Shown here: piece after piece, positions 59,401-64,000 of the stretch | Layout: each line of letters starts with the position of its first letter | Position numbering within the stretch: position 1 is the stretch's first letter | NCBI RefSeq assembly: GCF_029867415.1 | Contig: NC_081180.1 | Coordinates: forward strand, 145,328,731 to 145,392,730 | Source of the DNA: Vicia villosa | Taxonomy: Eukaryota > Streptophyta > Magnoliopsida > Fabales > Fabaceae | Reading direction: 5' to 3' | DNA length: 64,000 bases | The notes under the pieces: generated by a model | Database searches by the model: none | Seen by the model: the letters and a program-made list of their open reading frames with translations, nothing else | Told to the model about the DNA's origin: nothing | Position numbers and translations under genes: made by a program

Positions 59401-59544
59401 CGGCGCCATGCATTGTTCACGATGCGCTGCCAGAAAACAACACCTTCGCGGCGCCATGCATTGTTCATGATGCGCTGCCAGGAAACAACACCTTCGCGGC
59501 GCCACGCATTGTTCACGATGCGCTGCCAGGAAACGACACCTTCG
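59401..59544. repeat. 48-bp tandem triplication in the LTR
   Basis: Three units begin cggcgcca(t/c)gcattgttca at 59401, 59449 and 59497. The other LTR has one unit (about 53812-53860), so the expansion happened after insertion. The minus-strand open frames here simply translate the triplication. Confidence 0.9.
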
Positions 59545-60492
59545 CGGCGCCAACAAGGGACACGGCGCAAACTGAGTGAAATAATTTTCCTTAAGCTTTC
59601 TGCCAAGCAGTTCGCAGCGCCAACAATTGGACGCGGCGCGAGCTGACCAGATCAGAGATCCCCATCGCAATTGACAACATACGAACCTGAATCCCAAATT
59701 CCTCAACCTCGACCAAATTGATTCAAGTTAATCAAACACCACAAAACAGCCACACAACATATATCATGCACACATATAACATATATTATGCATCATCAAA
59801 CATCATACAACACCAAATTCATGGAATTCATCAAAACAGATAATTATCAACAAACATCCCCAAAATCTCAACTCTATCATACGACTCAATTGACATGAAA
59901 TAATATACCTATATCAGTCCTATTATCCATAACCCGATAATAGATGTTAATCGGAAGAGTCCCCCCTTACCTTAATCAAGAATCTGGACTTTTCCCCTTC
60001 TTCTCCATCAAACCCGTAAGCCCTTTTTCCTCAAATTCAGCAAGAATCTCCCATCTTCAAACTCGCTTATCTCCCTCATCAAAAACCTCCCTGACACGAA
60101 TTAATATATCAAATCGAAGAAAATTTCATGTAGAATCCGAATCTTCAAGAATTACCTAATTTGGAGTTACGAGCAGAGAGTTATGACATGATTTGTGGGA
60201 GCTGCTCCATGAATACGAAAATAGGTCTTTGCCCATGAGCTCTCTCCTTCTTCCTCTTAGGTTTTCCTCTTCTATTTTCCAATTTTCTTATTTTTCTTAT
60301 TTTATGAAAATAAAGCAAAATAACTTTAGTAATAGGGCCTATCAATCACACCCCCCCCCATTACTAACCACAACTTGGCCCAATAGCTTATTTTACACAA
60401 TTTTCAACTTAAGTCCAATTAAAATACCAATAATCCAAGAAATTAATTTAAACTCCCATTAAATTAATAAATGTAAAATATGGGGTGTTACA

Positions 60493-62060
60493 TAAACTAC
60501 GGCCAACAAATCCTTTTCGGTAGTTGCATAATTCATTTGGGCCGGATTAAGGACATGACTAGCATAATATATCACATGCAATAATTTGTCCTTTCTTTGT
60601 CCCAAAACAGCCCCCACAGCAATATCACTGGAATCACACATTATTTCAAAAGTTAAAGACCAATCGGGGGCTATTACAACAGGTGCAGTACTTAACTTAC
60701 TCTTTAGAGTCTCAAAAGCTGCTAAACAATTATTATCAAAAATAAAGGGCTTGTCTTTGACAAGCAAATCAGTTAATGGTTTGGCCACTTTTGAGAAGTC
60801 TCTGATAAACCTACGATAGAAGCCTGCATGCCCTAAAAAACTCCTTATCCCCTTTTCATTCACATGGGGTGAAAGATTAGCTATCACCTCCACTTTGGCT
60901 TTGTCCACTTCAATTCCTTTATGGGAAATCTTCTGGCCAAGCACGATACCTTCCTGCACCATAAAATGGCATTTGTCCCAATTGAGAATAAGGTTAGTTT
61001 CCTCACATCTTTTCAAAACAAGAGATAAGTTAGCTAAACAAATATCAAAAGAAGAACCAAACACAGAAAAATCATCCATAAACACCTCTATATGCTTTTC
61101 AAGCATGTCGGCGAATATAGATGTCATACATCTCTAAAAAGTGGCTAGGGCATTGCATAACCCAAATGACATCCGTCTGTAAGCAAAAATACCATAAGGG
61201 CATGTGAATGCAGTCTTCTCCTGATCTTCTGGGGCTACAGCAATCTGATTGTACCCCGAATATCCATCCAGAAAACAGTAATACTCATAATCATCAAGTC
61301 TCTCTAACATCTGATCAATAAAAGGAAGAGGAAAATGATCCTTCCTTATCGCAGTGCTGACTCTTCTGTAATCAATGCATACTCGCCACCCTGTTACTGT
61401 GCAAGTTGGAATCAGTTCATTTTTTTCATTCAAGACCACTGTGGTTCCCCCTTTCTTTGGTACCACATGTACTGGACTCACCCAAGAACTATCTGAAATA
61501 GGATAAATCAATCCTGCCTCCAACAACTTTACAACTTCTTTCCTCACCACTTTTCTCATTGCTGGATTTAACCTCCTCTGAGGTTGTACAACTGGTTTCT
61601 GATTATCCTCCATCAGTATCTTATGCATGCATACCGTGGGGCTAATTCCTTTTATATCCTCAATAGTCCAACCAATAGCACTCCTGTGCCTCTTAAGTAC
61701 CTGTATCAACTTTTCTTCATCTTTTTCATTTAACTCAGAATTGATAATAGCATGACATTTTTCTCCAAATTCTGGAAAGACATATTTAAGATTAACAGGT
61801 AGTTGTTTTAACTCAGAACTTGTACCTGTTTTGTTTCCCTTTTCAGTCTCTATTTCTGGTGAACCTCTTAAATCCTCCCACCGGTGTGGTTTGGATTTCA
61901 ACCAAGGTGGTTGTGCATCTAGCAGAGCAAGAATTTCTTTTTCCTTCTCATTATCATTGTCCTCAATCTCCCTAGTTGACGAACACAGAACTCTTTCTAA
62001 CAGTGATTCTGGGAAACTACTCTGAATATTGTCGGCTACTATCTGATTAATCACTTCCAC
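60493..62060 (-). pseudogene. Cyclops reverse transcriptase and RNase H 5' half
   Basis: The frame starts after the protease (QIVADNIQSSFPESLLERVL). It includes the acidic linker, the RT fingers/palm with PVHVVPKKGG, WRVCIDYRRVSTAIRKDHFP, FLDGYSGYNQI (first catalytic D) and TAFTCPYGIFAYRRMSFGLC. A TAG at 61134 breaks it. It continues in the same frame with the FMDD catalytic box (EVFMDDFSVFG), LNWDKCHFMVQEGIVLG, the thumb/connection, and RNase H with the first D in IMCDSSDIAVGAVLGQ. It ends at VVY, where the nested element begins. Apart from the single TAG no frameshift is visible; all RT catalytic residues are present. Confidence 0.9.
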
Positions 62061-63197
62061 TTAGTGGTTTGTACCTAAATCCTCTTTGTGCTTCATAGTG
62101 TCTCTCACATTAATTTTCAGCTCCTCATCATAAACCTTAAGAGTCATGGTACCATTCTCAATGTCTATCATACATCTACCTGTCTCTAAAAATGGTCTAC
62201 TCAGAATCAGAGGTATCTCCTCATCTTCTGGCATTTCCAGAATTACAAAATCAACAGGAAAAACAAATTTATCAACTTTAACCAGAACATCCTCAACGAT
62301 CCCAAATGGTTTCTTCACTGAGTGATCGGCAAATTGAAGTGTCATTCTGGTGTCTTGAACTCTCCTAATCCCGAGTTTCCTGTAGATGGACAAAGGCATA
62401 AGGCTCACACTAGCCCCCAAATCAATCAGATCCCTTTTAAAGGACCTATCTCCAATGGTGCACGGAATAGTAATCGAGCCTCTATCTGGCTTCTTCACTG
62501 GAATCTTCATACCCTGCAAAATAGCACTACACGTTTCAGTTAGTATAACAGAGTCAGTGTCAGTGGTGCGCTTCTTGGATATGATGTCCTTCATGAATTT
62601 GGCATAAATAGGCATCTGCTCAAGTGCCTCAGAGAATGGGATGTTGATTTCCAACTTCCTGAACATTTCTACAAACTTCTGAAAGTTTTTCTCATCCTGC
62701 TTCTGCTTCTTGTTCCTTTGTGGAAATGGGAGCTTTATTATGGGTTTTGGCATAGTGGGTTTTTCCTTTACAACTGGCTTCAATACTACTTCTTCTGCAG
62801 GTGGTGTTTTGTTTTCTAAGATTTCAAGATCCATTTCAAGCAGTTTATCTTCTTCCTCATTTCGCTTTTCAGGGACTTCAGCTGCTTTTCCACTTCTTGT
62901 AGTGACTGCACTCACATTATTATGCTCTCTTGGATTTGTCAAAGTTGCACTCGGTAGAGCACCTGGTGCTTGAGAGCTCGTGATCTGCTGTGCTATCTGA
63001 CCAAGTTGAAGTTCTAGATTTTTTATAGAAGCATTAGTGTTCCTCTGGTTATTTCTTGTCTCTTCCTGGAATTTAAAATTTTGCACTGCCATTTTTTCAA
63101 TGGCAATCTCCCAATCTGCTTTCTTCGATCCTTGTTGCTGATAGGATTGTTGAGGTGGCTGATATTGTTGCTGGTAAGGTGGTTGTTGCTGAAGCAT
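62061..63197 (-). pseudogene. Cyclops gag C-terminus and protease
   Basis: In the same frame as the flanking segments. It begins with a Gln-rich stretch (PYQQQYQPPQQSYQQQ), then the coiled coil IKNLELQLGQIAQQI and the NIPFSEALEQMPIYAKFMKD block. The aspartic protease follows: loop LIDLGASVSLMPLSIYRKLG, flap-proximal TRMTLQFADHSVKKPFGI and the second domain IPLILSRPFLETGRCMID (S where related copies have G). It ends in a TAA at 62061-62063 just before reverse transcriptase. The linker codon context suggests the native protein read through here. Confidence 0.88.
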
Positions 63198-63956
63198 ATA
63201 CTATTGTTGTTGAGGAACTTGCTTTGGAACATTACCCTGCTGATCCTTCCAAGAAAAATTTGGATGATTCTTCCACCCTGGATTATAAGTATTGGAGTAG
63301 GGTTTATTTTGTCTTAAGAACTTTATAGCCTCCATTTGTTCCGCAGTAGCAACACAATGAATGGCAAAGTGTGGTCCGCCACAGATTTCACAGACCATCG
63401 CTTGAACAGGTTGAACTTGAGCTACCGTATGGGTACCTAAATTCATACCTTTTAATCTTCTCTACACTCCAGCTTTAATTTGATCTTCCATGTTCACCAC
63501 CATATTTGCTAGTTTTAAATCAATTTTTCCTTCAGGTTGACTCACAGTACGATCATATAGCTCCAAATGCTCATTTGCAGCAATAGCCTCAATAATCTTC
63601 TTAATACCAGTGGCTGTTGAGAAATTAGTTGAGCCACCGGCAACAATGTTTATAAGCTGTTTTGTCTTGACTCGTAGACCATTCACAAAAGTCTGCATTT
63701 GCTCGGTTGGATCCATGTTATGAGTAGGACATGCAATCAAACACCTCTTAAACCTTTTATATGCATATCCAAGTGATTCTCCATCCTTCTGTTTAAAATT
63801 CAAAATGTCATACCTCTTACGGATATACACAAAAGCTGGAAAATACTCATTCAGAAATGTTGTCTCCATCTGTTGCAAAATAGTAATACTTCCTGCAAGT
63901 AGGGAATAGAACCATTCTTCAGCATCTTCAGATAAGGTGAATGGAAATATGACCAA
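63198..63956 (-). pseudogene. Cyclops gag (two TAG codons)
   Basis: Segment 63956-63462 is the capsid-like region (FTLSEDAEEWFYSLLAGSI, FLNEYFPAFVYIRKRYDILN, FKQKDGESLGYAYKRFKRCL). After a TAG at 63462-63464 the same frame continues (63446 on) with a zinc-knuckle-like CEICGGPHFAIHC and YNPGWKNHPNFSW. A second TAG follows at 63201-63203. The Gag N-terminus lies beyond the window's right end, reading from 64000. Confidence 0.88.
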
Positions 63957-64000
63957 CCTTTTTGCCTCTTCTGAATGTCCCTCAATTTTTAATGATGTGG

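Larger units (their letters stand above)
52402..60492 (-). mobile_element. Tekay-like chromovirus derivative (LARD-like), nested in Cyclops RNase H
   Basis: The 8.1-kb element has direct LTRs 52402-54807 and 57986-60492 (TGTAACACCC...GGGGTGTTACA) and a 3.18-kb interior with no long reading frame. A near-consensus initiator-Met PBS lies inside the right LTR and a polypurine tract beside the left one, so it points left. The target-site duplication is TAAAC on the right and TAAC on the left, that is, one copy lost a T; the Cyclops frame VVY|AFDKF confirms the join. The interior ends in a decayed chromodomain, tying it to chromoviruses. It cannot encode its own enzymes. Confidence 0.88.
57986..60492 (-). 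repeat. 5' LTR of the chromovirus derivative
   Basis: 2507 bp, about 100 bp longer than its partner, almost entirely because of two extra copies of a 48-bp unit at 59401-59544. A longer (ATC)n run (about 58800-58842) is balanced by a shorter one at 58880. Confidence 0.9.
46104..64000 (-). mobile_element. Cyclops/Athila-type Ty3/gypsy element (3' LTR to gag; 5' end outside window)
   Basis: The minus-strand order from right to left is gag, protease, reverse transcriptase, RNase H (interrupted by the element at 52402-60492), integrase, an extra ORF (env-position), a noncoding 3' region, polypurine tract and 3' LTR. The lineage follows from the protease loop LIDLGASVSLMPLS, the NIPFSEALEQMPIYAKFMKD block, the extra ORF after integrase and the aagtttggggt polypurine tract. 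The 5' LTR, PBS and Gag N-terminus lie beyond 64000. It inserted into the PMD pseudogene; the left half of the duplication would be gaagg (46099-46103). The element excluding the nested one is at least 9.8 kb. Confidence 0.9.

Noticed and set aside
59361..59706. Repeat protein with a WRREGV- or RRC-type unit
   Set aside because: It is the translation of the 48-bp tandem triplication in one LTR; the partner LTR has only one unit.

Overview
This window is gene-poor plant nuclear DNA, built almost entirely of nested LTR retrotransposons. The mix (Ogre-type Ty3/gypsy with 4-6 kb LTRs and a tRNA-Arg-type primer site, Athila/Cyclops-type gypsy, a SIRE-like Ty1/copia, a Tekay-like chromovirus derivative and a TRIM) is typical of large legume genomes. 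Tribe Fabeae (pea, vetch, lentil, Lathyrus) is my inference; the sequence alone does not fix the species. Only one gene looks like an intact host gene: a single-exon HSP20-like (alpha-crystallin domain) gene at 40334-40792.

Layout. 1-1830: 3' part of an Ogre-type LTR (+) inserted into an Athila gag-pro remnant (1831-3149, -). 3150-8314: a young gag-only SIRE-like copia element (-) with nearly identical LTRs. 8315-9344: another decayed copia gag-pro (-). 9345-9413: a 69-bp LTR head (+). 9414-18035: 3' LTR, 3' untranslated region with a 77-bp minisatellite, and the integrase C-terminus of an Ogre/Tat-type element (-). 18036-18135: a 100-N assembly gap. 18136-27439: RNase H, second RNase H, integrase, 3' region and complete 3' LTR of a related element in the opposite orientation (+). 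That LTR ends precisely inside the protease of a third Ogre (27440-36765, -), which keeps protease, gag, ORF1, PBS and its 4.2-kb 5' LTR.

36766-46103 is the oldest, least repetitive part: a truncated TRIM, an array of short dyad-symmetric motifs with a small coding remnant, the HSP20-like gene, and a multi-exon plant-mobile-domain (PMD) pseudogene with five in-frame stops. A Cyclops/Athila element (-, 46104 to beyond 64000) interrupts that pseudogene. The Cyclops RNase H is itself interrupted by an 8.1-kb element (52402-60492) with 2.4-2.5-kb LTRs, an initiator-Met-type PBS and a decayed internal region that ends in a vestigial chromodomain.

How the parts relate: they do not form a pathway. 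They record successive insertions, nonsense decay and a few rearrangements. I did not find a defence system, biosynthetic cluster or other multi-gene system. The signals most worth following are the dyad arrays in three unrelated contexts (GGAACCGGTTCC, CATACGCGTATG and a TTCGGA...TCCGAA motif), a 55-codon membrane-peptide ORF just downstream of the Ogre LTR TATA box, tRNA-like modules inside Ogre-type LTRs, and the gag-only copia element.
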